A DNA stretch of 64,000 nt from Acanthosepion pharaonis (lineage: Eukaryota; Mollusca; Cephalopoda; Sepiida; Sepiidae). Location: the NCBI GenBank assembly GCA_903632075.3, contig CAHIKZ030000807.1, forward strand, positions 1,890,001-1,954,000. The letters run 5' to 3'. Positions 10,800 to 20,890 of this stretch are shown one piece after another. The stretch's first letter is position 1; each line of letters opens with the position of its first letter. A model generated the notes under the pieces. It was not told where the DNA came from. It worked only from the letters and a program-made list of their open reading frames with translations, and ran no database searches. Made by a program: the position numbers and the translations under genes.

Positions 10800-11267
10800 A
10801 AGAGCAATCATTTTACCCCAAGTAAGCCAATAAAAGCTACTAAGATGCAAAAGTTACTGTGAATGAAAGCAACAGAGAAGACAATAAAAGACTGGAGATG
10901 ATAATTGACATTGCATTTAAATTTTTGGAAATCATATTTGACAGGAAAGGAAGAAATCTGAAGTGAGTTCAACTAGGAAGAAGTGTGAGAGGAGAAACTG
11001 TTAGCGTAGGATTTATGGCTAAGTCTTGTAATTTCATTTCAATTCAGTAATATGCTTAAATTTGTAAAGTCAGGGGACCAAAGAAGTGTGAGAGAAGAAA
11101 CTATTAGCATAGGACTTATTTTTTAAATCTAGCAATTTCAATAGTGGACACTTGGTCTCATAATTTCAAACTAGTACTGTGCTTAAATCTGTGAAGTTAG
11201 GGCACCAAAGAGGAAAGCTCATCAGAACAATTGCTATTAAAGTATTTCTAGTAAAGTTACAAGGAAG
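10800..11267 (-). mobile_element. LINE-B 3' fragment, left of a SINE insertion
   Basis: Minus-strand LINE-B 3' end, beginning with 'ttaccccaagtaagccaata'. It contains an internal tandem duplication: the ~110-bp block from 'aagtgtgagag' to 'accaaag' occurs at about 10,979-11,083 and again to about 11,205 with sequence divergence. It continues beyond the SINE at 11,592-11,650. Confidence 0.75.
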
Positions 11268-11276
11268 CTACATTAC

Positions 11277-11582
11277 GGCATGGTGGAGTAATGGATAGCA
11301 GCTTGAATTGAGGAAACGGAGAGCCAAATTCGAATTGCAGTTGAATCCATTACATTCACTTATGTGCTAATACCCTTGGGAAAGGTATGAATCCTCTTCT
11401 TCTCCCCACACCTGGCTATGGGTAAATAGCAGGACAGACTGGGTTCTATAGCCTTGGATGGCAACTGGTTTACCACAGAAAGAAATGGCAACCTACTGCG
11501 GGGAAAAAAATCTGCCTCACCAGTCATGTATTGAAAGATACATGATAGCCTAAGCATGTATCCCGCATGGCATATAACTAAA
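11277..11582 (+). mobile_element. tRNA-derived SINE (family A) inserted in LINE-B
   Basis: A 306-bp SINE with target duplication ctacattac at 11,268-11,276 and 11,583-11,591. LINE-B reads continuously across the removed insert ('gaagctacattac' then 'aaagtgggaaagtgactgaa'), which confirms the boundaries. The head contains 'gtggagtaatggatagcag' and a B-box-like 'attcgaattgcagttgaatc'. The body contains 'ctatgggtaaatagcaggac'. The SINE is younger than this LINE copy. Confidence 0.92.
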
Positions 11583-11591
11583 CTACATTAC

Positions 11592-11650
11592 AAAGTGGGA
11601 AAGTGACTGAAACCAAGGTGCCAAGTCAGAATTGATAATGTTCCAAATTA
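11592..11650 (-). mobile_element. LINE-B fragment, right of the SINE
   Basis: Continuation of the LINE-B copy at 10,800-11,267: 'gggaaagtgactgaaaccaa' parallels 'gggaaagtgactgaagctga' in the 21.5-kb copy. It ends near 11,650. Confidence 0.7.
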
Positions 11651-11659
11651 CTACTCCTG

Positions 11660-12400
11660 GCTATGGTACCATCTCTCCAAAGGATATAAATCTGTTTTGT
11701 GATAACAGTTACTGAACTTGAGAAACCTATTTGCCTGAAAAATGATATTAAAAGAAAGATTTTATAAATTTCATCTGGCAGCAGTACTGCCTGATTGGTC
11801 AATAAATTTCAAATGTTTCCTTATAAGGAAACAGCTGATATTTCCATTACCATTTCTAATCTTGTAGGAAACTTACTGAGAACATTTTTATTATCCACAT
11901 TTCCATAGATCTTATGACAAACTTTGCTTAGTCTGAATATATAAAGTCTACCAAGATACATTTTTTAAAAGAGTATATTGGATACAAATAAATAGGCCTT
12001 TGTTAATCTTTTTTTTCTGTTATCTCTCAATTTTATCCAATTCATTTCTATTTTTCTAGTATTTTATTTTCTGCTGTTTGTAATATAAAGAATATAGAAA
12101 ATAACTTAGGTAAGTTTTTTTATAAAATTTTCCAGTAAAATTTTTTTTACCCTACTGAGAAGTTCCATTAAAAATAGGCAAATATTGAAAATGTAAAAAA
12201 AAATAAAAATAATTTCTTGTTGATTTAAGGGTATATTTTATTTAAAATCAAATTATTTTTTTTAAATGGGAAAGTTTGGGATTTTAAAATGAAAATTGAA
12301 AGTTTTCCAAGAAGTGAATTGTAAAAAAAATCATATTCTTTTTTTTTTTTTTAAGTCTTAGATATATATCTATAAAATAAAGTTTATTTTATCTTGCACA
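11660..12400. other. Unassigned, very AT-rich stretch
   Basis: Long A and T runs and no repeat family recognised. No open frame shows codon structure. Confidence 0.5.
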
Positions 12401-12439
12401 CATTGCAAAACAAATACAAGCAGAATTTTCATTTATTTG

Positions 12440-13070
12440 TCATCAATTTTTTCTTTTCATCTACTCATCATTGTCTTGTCTTTTCATCTATTTGTCATAT
12501 ATATTTGCAGCTGCTGAGTGCGATGGATAAATTGTCATCGAAATCATGCAAAAATGAAAATAACACTGACTTCTCATTTTAACAGATACATTTACCAAAA
12601 TTACACAAAAATATCTTGAAATACTAAAGAGTAAATTTATTCAATAAAATTGCCTTCAGAAGACTTTGGAATATCCTGCAACTCTTCTGGATGGTCTCCT
12701 TGTTTAAATTGGTGAATGCTCCCATAATCTTTGTCTTCAGTTCATATTTGATGTTACAAGGAGTTTTGTTGATCTCTCCCTCAACTGCACCTCACGCATA
12801 ATAATCAAGGGGCTTGCAGTCCTGGGAGTTAGGTGGCCAGATGTGAGGGTTGATGTGGTCGCAAAAATTGTCTGACAGTCATGTCTAGGTTCTCCTGCTT
12901 GTATGGCATGGTGCAGAGTGTTGCCAGACATAGGGTTTTCCAGCAGCGACCCTCTTGACCCAGAGCAGCACTACCTTTTTGAGGCACGTGATGTGGGACT
13001 CCATGTTGTCTTTTCATCTATTTGTTCTTTGCCTTTTCATCTATGTGTCATCATCTTGTCTTTTCACGCA
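12440..13070. repeat. ~22-bp minisatellite split by a transposon
   Basis: Units reading 'cttttcatctatttgtcat' occur at about 12,450-12,500 and again at about 13,005-13,070. The D37D transposase remnant (12,510-13,010) sits between the two halves, so it seems to have landed inside the array. Confidence 0.55.
12510..13010 (-). pseudogene. D37D-type (ITmD37D/maT-like) transposase remnant
   Basis: Read on the minus strand it parallels the plus-strand copy at 57,185-57,945: 'LCLATLCTMPYKQENLDMTV' covers the second catalytic Asp region (frame-shifted), followed by 'HINPHIWPPNSQDCKPLDYY'-type codons, 'GEINKTPCNI' and a C-terminal end near 12,600. The 3' flank also matches ('tttatccatcgca' and the 'gtatttcaagatatttttgt' segment). 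Only about 410 bp of coding sequence survives. Confidence 0.75.
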
Positions 13071-13079
13071 ATTAATACC

Positions 13080-13490
13080 TAGCTAATTTTTCCTCTATGT
13101 CAATTCAAAATCTCCAAAATTGTTATGCTATTTTTTATGCAATGTTATATATGGCCTTTCTGTATTGCTATTTAATTGAAGTCCTAGTGACAAATTCTTT
13201 TTGTGCATAGGGAAAACGTGAGTAGAAAGTCTTTAGCTATTATATGACACAGGCATCCTGTGAAATGCTGTTCAAGGAGAAGGATTGAATTACATTGAAA
13301 AGACCAGGGAATTGAGAAATGCAGGAAGATGATGCTGGCAAATACTTAGCCCCAATCATTCACCAGAGAAAACTCTCTTATTCAGGCAATAAAACTAGAT
13401 TTGATTATTGTGAATGTCTTCTCATTGGCTGAATGGCTTTTATTATTACCTGAGTGAAATCAGCCGGAAGGTGGGAACTGTTCATTGATG
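13080..13490. other. Unassigned stretch
   Basis: Mixed-composition DNA without repeat matches elsewhere in the window. No coding signal seen. Confidence 0.45.
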
Positions 13491-13499
13491 ATGCTTGTT

Positions 13500-13995
13500 C
13501 CTAAAAAGCAAAATATAAAGAAGAAAAAGGAGAACAAATCTAGTGGAAATAGAAGACAGAAAAATTGGAGGAATAAGTGCAAAGAGTAAAATATGGAAAT
13601 GGGATAAAGACAGATCATGAAAGTAAAGAAAACCAGAGTAGAAAAAAAGAGGACAAATGAATGAAAATTTAAAAAAAAAAATGTCTGAGAAAAAATGAAA
13701 TAAAGAGAAAATAAAAAAAAAAGAGAAAATGATGATTGGAAAGGAAAGGGCTGTAGGAAAAAAAAAAGAATGAAAAATAAATGTAAAAATTTGGTGGATG
13801 AGAATGAAGTATAGAAAGAATGAAGGAGAGAAAAATGACAAGAAAGAAATGAAAGAACAAATTAAAAAAGACATGAGAAAAAGTAGAACTTAAATTGAAG
13901 GAGGACGGATGGGAAAAAAGAGTAGGAATAAATGAAAGGATAAAATGAATAAAAAGTGTATTAAGAAGATATGACATTTTTTTTTTTTTTTTTTT
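13500..13995 (+). repeat. Purine-rich low-complexity tract ending in poly(T)
   Basis: About 480 bp of almost pure A/G on the plus strand ('gaaagaatgaaggagaga' and similar), closed by a run of about 17 T at 13,979-13,995. Long open frames here on the minus strand are Phe/Ser/Leu-rich and come from composition alone. Confidence 0.85.
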
Positions 13996-14250
13996 ACCAT
14001 GGGGCAAGGAAGGAGGATTTTCAAATGTCGATTAAGTTTAGTCTGTACTTTTTCAAAGTCCTAAATGTGAGCATGACATCCATAGGGGTAATGCAGCATG
14101 GAAAACCAAGATGAAGGATTTGCCTCAGGTTGGTAAAAGCTGTCCCACCGCAGGCTGGATGCATCATGGTGGCTAATTTTGAACACTGAATGATTGAAGA
14201 GTTTCAGACCTTTCAAACATGGCATTAGATATGATCTTGATGTTATCATT
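13996..14250. other. Unassigned stretch with a 62-codon open frame
   Basis: The minus strand at 14,061-14,249 reads 'CLKGLKLFNHSVFKISHHDA' and 'LRWDSFYQPEANPSSWF'. Composition looks less random than its neighbours, but I recognise no family and the frame has no upstream extension. It could be a decayed exon or LINE piece. Confidence 0.3.
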
Positions 14251-14252
14251 AA

Positions 14253-15024
14253 CTAGCAGCATGGCCCAGCGTTGCCCGTGCTTGATTCAAAAATCGTACA
14301 ACTCATACAGCAATCGCTATCACTTGACTTAAAATATTTTTGCCGTTCCTTGCCTTTAAAGGAGTGTCCTTTGCTGTGCTGATGTTGCTACATGCCTTAC
14401 CTCTTGCCTATCTCACACTGCGAATTTTTTCTAAGCTCTATACTAAATATTAGATCTGTTATGAAAAAAGAACTAAACAAAATGAACACAAAACAATCAG
14501 CTTTAAAAAAAGACTTGTAACTGGAAAAACCGAATGAAAAAAGAATGTTAACAACAAATACTTTTTCACACCCAACCCAATTCTGCAGAATCAAAATCAA
14601 CGTTGAGTTTAAGCAAGCAAATGAGCCAATTGGAGTAAAGTGCCATGCAGATTTAAATTTTTCCCACTTGTGATGAATGCAGCTATCGATTTTTTTTGCA
14701 TGCTAGCATGCTAGTTAACATTCGTGTCAGTCAGCTGTTGGCTCTCATGCTGGCCAATAGAATCTTCCTGCCTATTCGTGGCAGCCAGCTATTGGCTCTC
14801 ACTCTGGCCAGTACAAAATGACCACAAACTACATGAAAACTTCCGTAGAAGCATGAAAAAATCGATTATTTCCACTATTGATGGGAGTTGGGAAATGCAG
14901 TCAGTCTTGGTCTTCCCACTAACTTGGAGCATGTGCATGTAAATTTTGGTGCAAATCCATTGAAAATTGCGGCTGTGCATTCGTTACACACATACACAGA
15001 CATCCTGCCTTTTATAGATAGAGA
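14253..15024 (-). mobile_element. Non-autonomous Helitron (772 bp)
   Basis: On the minus strand it starts with TC ('tctctatctataaaaggcag') just after an A and ends with a GC-rich segment ('gggcaacgctgggcc') followed by 'atgctgCTAG' and a T. These are the Helitron hallmarks: 5' TC, a 3' hairpin near CTRR, and insertion between A and T without duplication. The interior has a 14-base palindrome gcatgctagcatgc (14,698-14,711) and two ~40-bp direct repeats ('ggctctcatgctggcca' and 'ggctctcactctggcca'). No Rep/helicase is present. Confidence 0.8.
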
Positions 15025-15194
15025 TACTTTATATTTATTTTCACACTAGTAGTATCTGATGGCTTCTAATGGAGTTCAACTAAGTTTTCTCAATAGTCCA
15101 TCCCTCTTCTTAGTATCCTACCTCATTTTAGTAACTAGAATTTTTTGCAACATTCTGTGTGTTGAAATCCTCACAATATTTAGTATTGTTGAAG

Positions 15195-15285
15195 TTATCA
15201 CTTACATTTACAATTATATTATTATAATATATTAATATTATATTATTATCACTTACATTTACAATTATATTATTAAATTATATTG
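15195..15285. repeat. ~50-bp direct repeat of AT-rich sequence
   Basis: 'cacttacatttacaattata' occurs at about 15,199 and again at about 15,249, separated by an ATT-rich spacer. Confidence 0.7.
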
Positions 15286-15479
15286 ACAATATTTCTTGTT
15301 AAGATTTATAAACTCTACATTTCAATCAATTTTGCAAACCAATTGATGAAATTGAATAAACTGATATGTTTGGAAAAATACTTTGTCAAAAAACTCAACT
15401 TTGCAGTTTAATAATTTCTTTAATTTGATTTAATTTCATAAGACTTCATGGTAAACAATATTTTTTAAGAAAATTTATT

Positions 15480-15943
15480 TTTTTTCTTTTACCTTTTTAA
15501 CAGCAAAGAATAAATTCTTAGGATTTCTTACTCTTGAGTATGCAACATATGACTTGTCATGCATAATTAGTTCTTTCTGCAGCTAAATTCCAACTTTTTG
15601 AAGCATTTGGCCTTGTGATTTGTTTATAGTTCTCACTTACACAGGGTGAACTGAAAATTGGATTCTTGTATATATAAAAACTTAAAGAAAAGATAGGCAA
15701 AAAAACAATATTGCATTTTTATTACATAAGTATTTGTGACTTTAATCATGAAATTGTTTTTAAAATAATGGGAGTATTTTGTATGTTAAATAATAAAACT
15801 AAATATTTCCCCCCAAAATTAATGAAAATTTATTGTAGTAAGCTATGCACCCTAGTGAAATCAACTTTTCCCCCAAATTTGGTTTCGATCAGTTAATGTG
15901 TGTCTAGACAGATGGACTAAAGTCACAGAATTTTATATATAGA
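15480..15943 (-). mobile_element. Helitron remnant with Pif1-helicase C-terminus
   Basis: On the minus strand a TC start ('tctatatataaaattctgtg') lies at 15,943 after an A. About 300 bp further in, mixed frames read 'FQFTLCK', 'INKSQGQMLQKVGI' and 'MHDKSYVAYSRVRNPKN'. 'TINKSQGQT' and 'YVALSRVR' are conserved in the C-terminal part of Pif1-type helicases carried by Helitrons. The large middle of the element is deleted. I could not place its 3' end. Confidence 0.6.
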
Positions 15944-15959
15944 TTCTGTTGTCATGATG

Positions 15960-16385
15960 ATTTCACTTGTTTCTTGAATTTCCTATTCTTGTAATCTTTA
16001 TGTAAGGATTCTTCCAAGTGAGCCAATAATTATGGCTACATCAGTCATTTTCAAATTTCATAAATTCTTTGGCCTTATAGCATTTTTCTTTTTTAGTATC
16101 ACTTTGTGGTCTGTTGAAACTGTGGTATAAAATATTTGACAGATCTTTGTTTACACTGATAAGATTTCAATAGAAGTAGATAGGTTTGCCTATTGCCCGG
16201 TTCACACTCCACCCTGGTCTTTTGAACAGAAGTAGAGGTTCATTCCTTGTTTTCTGCTTAGGATTGTATCACCAGTTCCTTCTAAAGTCTATACTACTAA
16301 TGTCTCCACCTGAACTCTGAAATTTTACTAATTAAATCTTGATCTCTTGAAGTCTAAAATTAGTTTATCTTTCCTGTTATCTTAC
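15960..16385. other. Unassigned stretch
   Basis: No recognised repeat or coding sequence. It leads into a LINE-A 3' fragment. Confidence 0.4.
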
Positions 16386-16475
16386 CCTTTTTTACGGTAA
16401 TAAAACTCCACACAGTAACCCTCTACCTTGAGTGACTCCTGAGCCTTGTATTGGGTGAACATTAGTAAAAAAACA
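16385..16475 (+). mobile_element. LINE-A 3' terminal fragment
   Basis: 'accctctaccttgagtgact' followed by 'gagccttgtattgggtgaac' parallels the 3' end at 63,080-63,145 ('accctctactttgaatggcc' and 'gggccttgtacagattgaac'). Only about 90 bp survives. Confidence 0.6.
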
Positions 16476-16489
16476 AAAAAAAAGATCTG

Positions 16490-16680
16490 GTCCCATGGCT
16501 TTATTTGGGTGATCTATTTGAATTTACAACTGTAGAAAATGTTTTTTATTCTCTAAGACAGCTTCTAGTTTGGCGCATTCACAATTCGTCTGCATGGTAA
16601 AATTCAAATAGTTTGTATAATTCCCAGCATATTGCTTTTCCTACCCACTCATGTATATTTTAAAAAAATTTTCTAAGCTA
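16490..16680 (-). mobile_element. LINE-C (RTE-like) C-terminal fragment, copy 1
   Basis: The minus strand reads 'YAGNYTNYLNF', 'LEAVLENKKH' and 'IQIDHPNKA', matching the conserved C-terminal text of a mollusc LINE protein ('VGKVIHWEL', 'VLENETHKLLWDF', 'IQTDHL'). Frames change at least twice. Confidence 0.6.
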
Positions 16681-16689
16681 AATTTCTGC

Positions 16690-16900
16690 ATTCCCTTATT
16701 GTCATTATTATTCTTATTATATGATCTGAGGTACAAATATGCTATCATGACACCCAGTCTGATACAAGTATACAAGCTACATGCATTACAGCCAAATGTG
16801 TCATGTGATGGCAGCTTTTTATTGAAGCAGCACATTGCAAGTAGGATCCAGTCAGAAATACCTTTATTTCAGGTAACCTAACCAAGACTGTTTAGGAGGT
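16690..16900. other. Unassigned segment next to LINE-C
   Basis: A 76-codon plus-strand frame reads 'IMTPSLIQVYKLHALQPNV'. It is open on both strands and may belong to a LINE, but I cannot name it. Confidence 0.3.
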
Positions 16901-17219
16901 CTGTGATTAAGAGTGTTCTCAAATATGTAGATGTTACTCCAAGTCTTCTTGACTATCACATCTGTCAAACTTAAAAAAATGTCAACTTTCTTCTACTCCC
17001 ACTCATGAGCAGAGATTCACAATATGTCGACCGTTATGTCCAACTAATTATGGACAGGTAACTGACAAGTAAATTAGTGGTACTGAATGGGATTTTTATT
17101 GTAACCTGTTTTAATTCATCAAGGCAAATCATGCACATGTTAACATAGCCAATCAGTTAAGATTTGTTTGTTTTTTTTAGTGGCAAATCAACTCTTTATC
17201 AGTCATTTCGTGTTAAAAT

Positions 17220-17640
17220 TTATTTGTGGGGTGGGGGATAAATAATTTCTTTTACAAAAATGTTACTTTTTTTATGAAAAATGTATTTCTGGTAATTATT
17301 TTTACAAAAATAAATTTCTGGTAATTTTTTTAATATGAAAATATATTGCTGGTATTTTACAATAAAATATTATCCTCATCTTTGTTGCCATATTTATCAC
17401 AACATTTCGGCCATTGTACACTCCGACCTTCTTCAGGTGGTTGTAATATCGAACTGAACCCTTTATGATATTTGTGATAAATATGGCAACCAGGATGAGG
17501 ACAATAGTCTGAATAATGTAAATAGTGTACATAATGCCTTATCTCCAAAATATAGACAGATAATAAAAATATATTTTTACACTTTCATAGTGTTTTGACC
17601 CTAGTTTGGTGGAGGGTTAACTATTTTCTGATAACAGATG
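17220..17640. repeat. Interspersed repeat X, reverse copy, split by a retroposon
   Basis: The reverse complement of 590-800 runs from 17,220 to 17,367 and resumes at 17,562-17,640 ('cactttcatagtgttttgac' pairs with the reverse of 'gggatcaaaacaccatgaaa'). The intervening 194 bp is the short retroposon. Confidence 0.8.
17368..17561 (+). mobile_element. Self-complementary SINE-like retroposon, short form (194 bp)
   Basis: Flanked by aataaaa at 17,361-17,367 and 17,562-17,568, and inserted in repeat X. A 32-base left arm (17,369-17,400) pairs with 17,474-17,505 with few mismatches. The right side continues through 'ctgaataatgtaaatagtg' to the tail 'ccttatctccaaaatataga'. No tRNA-like unit lies between the arms, unlike the long form. 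Confidence 0.85.
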
Positions 17641-18076
17641 CTATCACACTGGATCAGGTTGGACCTGGGAACAATAGCAATTAAGAGGTGGTTACATGAT
17701 CCTCAAAACCTCCCTATCAGAAACCTTGCTGCCAGATGTAGTTTATTGTCAAAACCAGGATACAATCAGTTAAGGTCAGAAGCTATGAGAGCCAGGGCAT
17801 TTTATTATTATTATTGTGTTTTGCCTTTGCTTTGTGTATTATGGGTTTCCTCCAAGTCTTAACCAGAGTCATCAGGAGACCACAAGCTTTTGCATCAGAA
17901 GATGAAAACAGATGAGTTGCTGTGCAATTGAAGAGAAAAAAATTATGTTAATGTGGTTACTGTATTGAAAGAAACAAAGAGTAACTTGTGGCTTATACTG
18001 GAGATTAAGTGACAGCAAGTCTCCTAAATATTCTAGCACTCTTTTCATTATCTGATCTGCTTCCAAAAAGTGTTAT
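17640..18076. other. Unassigned stretch
   Basis: A 74-codon plus-strand frame starting at 17,638 reads 'LGTIAIKRWLHDPQNLP'. No family is recognised. The stretch ends at the target duplication of the hAT-like element. Confidence 0.35.
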
Positions 18077-18681
18077 GATCTAGATCAGTGTTTCTCAACT
18101 GGTGTTCCTCGGAACCCAAGTGTTCCATAAGAGGTCACTAATGGTTCTGCATGAAACATGGTAATGATAGTGCATTTTTTGAAGAATTTTTGTATATGTC
18201 ATCATAGGGTCTTCAGTTGCACATATATTAGAAAGACACAAAGTGCTATCATATGTGTTCCTACAGTTCCCATCTGACTCAGAACAATTACGTCTCATTC
18301 ATAGTCCAGTATGAAGGAACTTTTACATGACAGTTTAATTCTATAAATCTGGTCAGACATATTCTGACATTGACATTCTGCTGCTGATATCTTCACCATA
18401 AACCTGGCAGATACAGCTTCCAGATGCTATGCTTTACCATTATTTGATATATATCCATAATTTTACTATACATGTATGTCATTTTTTGGAAAATCCTTGC
18501 TTATTATAATAAAGGCTTCAACCTTTTATATTATTTAAAGTTATAATAATTATAGGGAATGTATTTAACAATGTATATATGGTCTCAGTCTGAAACCACC
18601 TGATTAGTGGACAGGACATCTACATGGTAGATTCATGTATGATTATATATTATGTTTACCATATGAACAATGATAAAGATA

Positions 18682-19569
18682 TTAGGTTATCACACATGAA
18701 ATGACGGACTTTATAGGAAATGAATAAAACACTTATGAAATATTAAATAACTCATTTATTTAGTTGAAATAGGTACCATGTTGATGAATGACTGTTCTCC
18801 AACATATCTCTAAATTCTTGATTGCATCTTTAAAAAATTCTTATCCTTTGACATGATAAACAGTTCAAATGCTTTGATTACATCTTTCTTATTGAAGAAT
18901 GTTTTATTGCCTCTAAAAAGCTCAAAATGTTTAAATAAGTAATAATCGGGTGAATATGGAGGATGAGGCAAAATTTTGTTATTCTGGCTATGCAGCTTTT
19001 GGACAGTTGATTGAGAAGTGTCCAGTCATGCATTTTTTGTGCAGCAAAATTGGGTCATCCCTATTCACAAATCTGGGATGTTTTTTTTTTCAATTTTTCA
19101 TGCATGCATTCAATTTCTCTACAATACAAGGTTACTGTCATTGTTTTCCCCTTTAGACAAGAATGAATAATGAATAACTCCTTTGAAAGACTACTATACA
19201 GTAACCATTAACTTTTTAGGGTACAGTGGAGGTTTGGGGTATTGTTTTGGTGATTCACTTGCATCTAACCACTGGGCTACTCTCTTACTGTTGTCAAAGA
19301 GTATCCATTTCTCATCATATGTAATGATTTGATGCAAAAATGGCTCTTCTTTTCCAGTTTGTACTCATACAGTAAGATTACTTGACACTGTTTTCTTGTA
19401 ATCATTTTCATTGGGCTTATAAGGAATAATATATTGAAAGAAAAATTATTTGGAAGAAAAAGAGTCGGGAATAAGTCGAGATTTTTTTATATGCAAAAGA
19501 GGTTACTTCAAAAGATGACCAAATCAACAACCAACCAAAAAATGTGTTATTTCATGTGTGACAACCTAA
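18682..19569 (-). mobile_element. mariner element with transposase remnant (888 bp)
   Basis: Inverted termini 'ttaggttRtcacacatgaaa' lie at 18,682 and 19,569, with TA on both sides (18,680-18,681 and 19,570-19,571). The minus strand carries a decayed transposase. In order it reads 'DNSKRVAQWLDASE', 'PKKLMVTV', 'SQSTVQKLHSQ', 'ILPHPPYSPDYYLFKHFELF', then 'FNKKDVIKAFELFI' and 'EICWRTVIHQHGTYFN' at the C-terminus. The second Asp motif is lost to a frame break and the third Asp is embedded in SPDYYLF. The first third of the element is deleted. Confidence 0.9.
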
Positions 19570-19597
19570 TATAAATGAGAGAGATATTAATAATGGT

Positions 19598-20052
19598 TTA
19601 AATTATTTAAATTGTTTGGGCTGTTGAGCTCATCTTTATTGCCATATTAACAAGATTTTGGCCATTGTACATTCTGACCTTCTTCAGGTGATGTATGTTG
19701 GAATTTTGAACCAAACCCTTTATTTAGTTCATGGTAGTAAATTGTTCTAATTCCACATACCATGCTTGTTTTTGGATATCTCAGTTTGTTATCTCCCCTT
19801 AGTAACTCAACACTCCAGGTTTTGTTCCCTCTGCTGTAGCCAGTTATTGAACTGACAACTCTTTGAGTCAAGTTTAGTCACTAACTCCGTGGACTAAATA
19901 AAAGGTTCGGTTCATAATTCTAATGTATATCACCTGAGGAATGTTGGAGCATACAAAGGATGAAACATTGTGAATATGGCAATAAACATGAGGACAACAT
20001 TCTGAACAATGTAAGTAGTTTAATTACCTACAATACCTCATCTCAGAAATAT
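19598..20052 (+). mobile_element. Self-complementary SINE-like retroposon (455 bp)
   Basis: Flanked by an exact 16-bp target duplication agatattaataatggt at 19,582-19,597 and 20,053-20,068. The left arm (from about 19,630: 'ctcatctttattgccatatt') and right arm ('tgaatatggcaataaacatg', then the tail 'cctcatctcagaaatataga') are inverted copies. Between them lies a shortened minus-strand tRNA-like unit ('gttcaataactggct'). The long, exact duplication argues for LINE-driven retroposition rather than a DNA transposon. Confidence 0.88.
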
Positions 20053-20396
20053 AGATATTAATAATGGTATATAATGATTTTTATGAGGGGTTCTCTGAGT
20101 CATTTAAACTATTTCAAGGGCAACACAAAGGTAAAAAATTTGAGAAATTCTGATGTAGATGATCAGAATTTCTTCCCCTAATTTTCAATCCATCCAGTCT
20201 TTTTTTCTCTCTAAATTTTCAGAGACATTCCCATTGTTCCAATTTACAATTTCTTCTGTTCTCTGTTGAGATACTTGTCTATTTGGCTTGTGCAGTTTAA
20301 TATAAAAGGTGTCGCATCATCTGAAATGAACATAATTCTAGTAATAAGTAGTAATAAACATACTTTTGTTCATGGAAATTTAATTTGTTCCACATT

Positions 20397-20600
20397 TGGT
20401 GTAATGGATAGTGACTCAGAAGAAGTTGGAAAGACAAGTCTGAATTCCAGTTAGGTTTGTTACATTCACTTGCTATAAATACCCTGGAAAAAGGTATAAA
20501 TCCAGCTCTTCTTCCTTCCAGCTATGGGTTAAATAGCAGGACAGTCTGGGCTCTCTAGTCATGGTTGGCAATCAGTTCATGAGAAGGACAACTATGAATT
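20397..20600 (+). mobile_element. tRNA-derived SINE, family A relative
   Basis: The head 'ggtgtaatggatagtgactc' leads to a body with 'ttacattcacttgctataaa' and 'agctatgggttaaatagcag', the family A order. The tail of the 11.3-kb copy is replaced from about 20,600 by unrelated sequence. I did not find a target duplication. Confidence 0.7.
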
Positions 20601-20734
20601 CAAAACTATATGTGACAATATATGACCGTGGAACCAAATCATGGGTTGCTCATTGGCAAGGCATAGAATCTGGAATCCATCCCTGCCAGGTTTATGGTGA
20701 AGATATTGGCAGCGGAATGTTGGATGTGGTCAAT

Positions 20735-20890
20735 GGCAGAATCTGACATGACAGACCAGATTTGTAGCATTAAACTGGCATGCAAAATATCTTTCATACT
20801 GGACTATCGATGAGACGTAATTGTTCTGTGGGAACTGCAGGAACATATATGGTAGCACTTTGTCTCTTTTTAATATATGGGCAACCGAAT
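20735..20890 (-). repeat. Inverted partial copy of the hAT-like element
   Basis: 'tggactatcgatgagacgta', 'attgttctg' and 'gtagcactttgtctctttt' are the reverse complement of 18,230-18,330. Confidence 0.75.

Larger units (their letters stand above)
18086..20152 (+). mobile_element. hAT-like non-autonomous element carrying two nested insertions
   Basis: Terminal sequences 'cagtgtttctcaactg' (left) and 'cagaatttctcaaatt' (right, read inward) are short inverted termini of hAT type. An 8-bp near-duplicate ATCTAGAT (18,078-18,085) and ATGTAGAT (20,153-20,160) flanks it, one base different. A mariner (18,682-19,569) and a retroposon (19,598-20,052) lie inside, so about 720 bp is the element itself. 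Part of it (18,230-18,310) recurs inverted at 20,800-20,880. No hAT transposase is present. Confidence 0.8.

Noticed and set aside
16651..16881. A 76-codon plus-strand frame next to LINE-C
   Set aside because: It is open on both strands and has no family match I can name; not enough to call a gene.
18086..20152. Reading 18.1-20.2 kb as one autonomous hAT element
   Set aside because: The coding text inside belongs to a mariner with its own TA borders, and no hAT transposase motif was seen.
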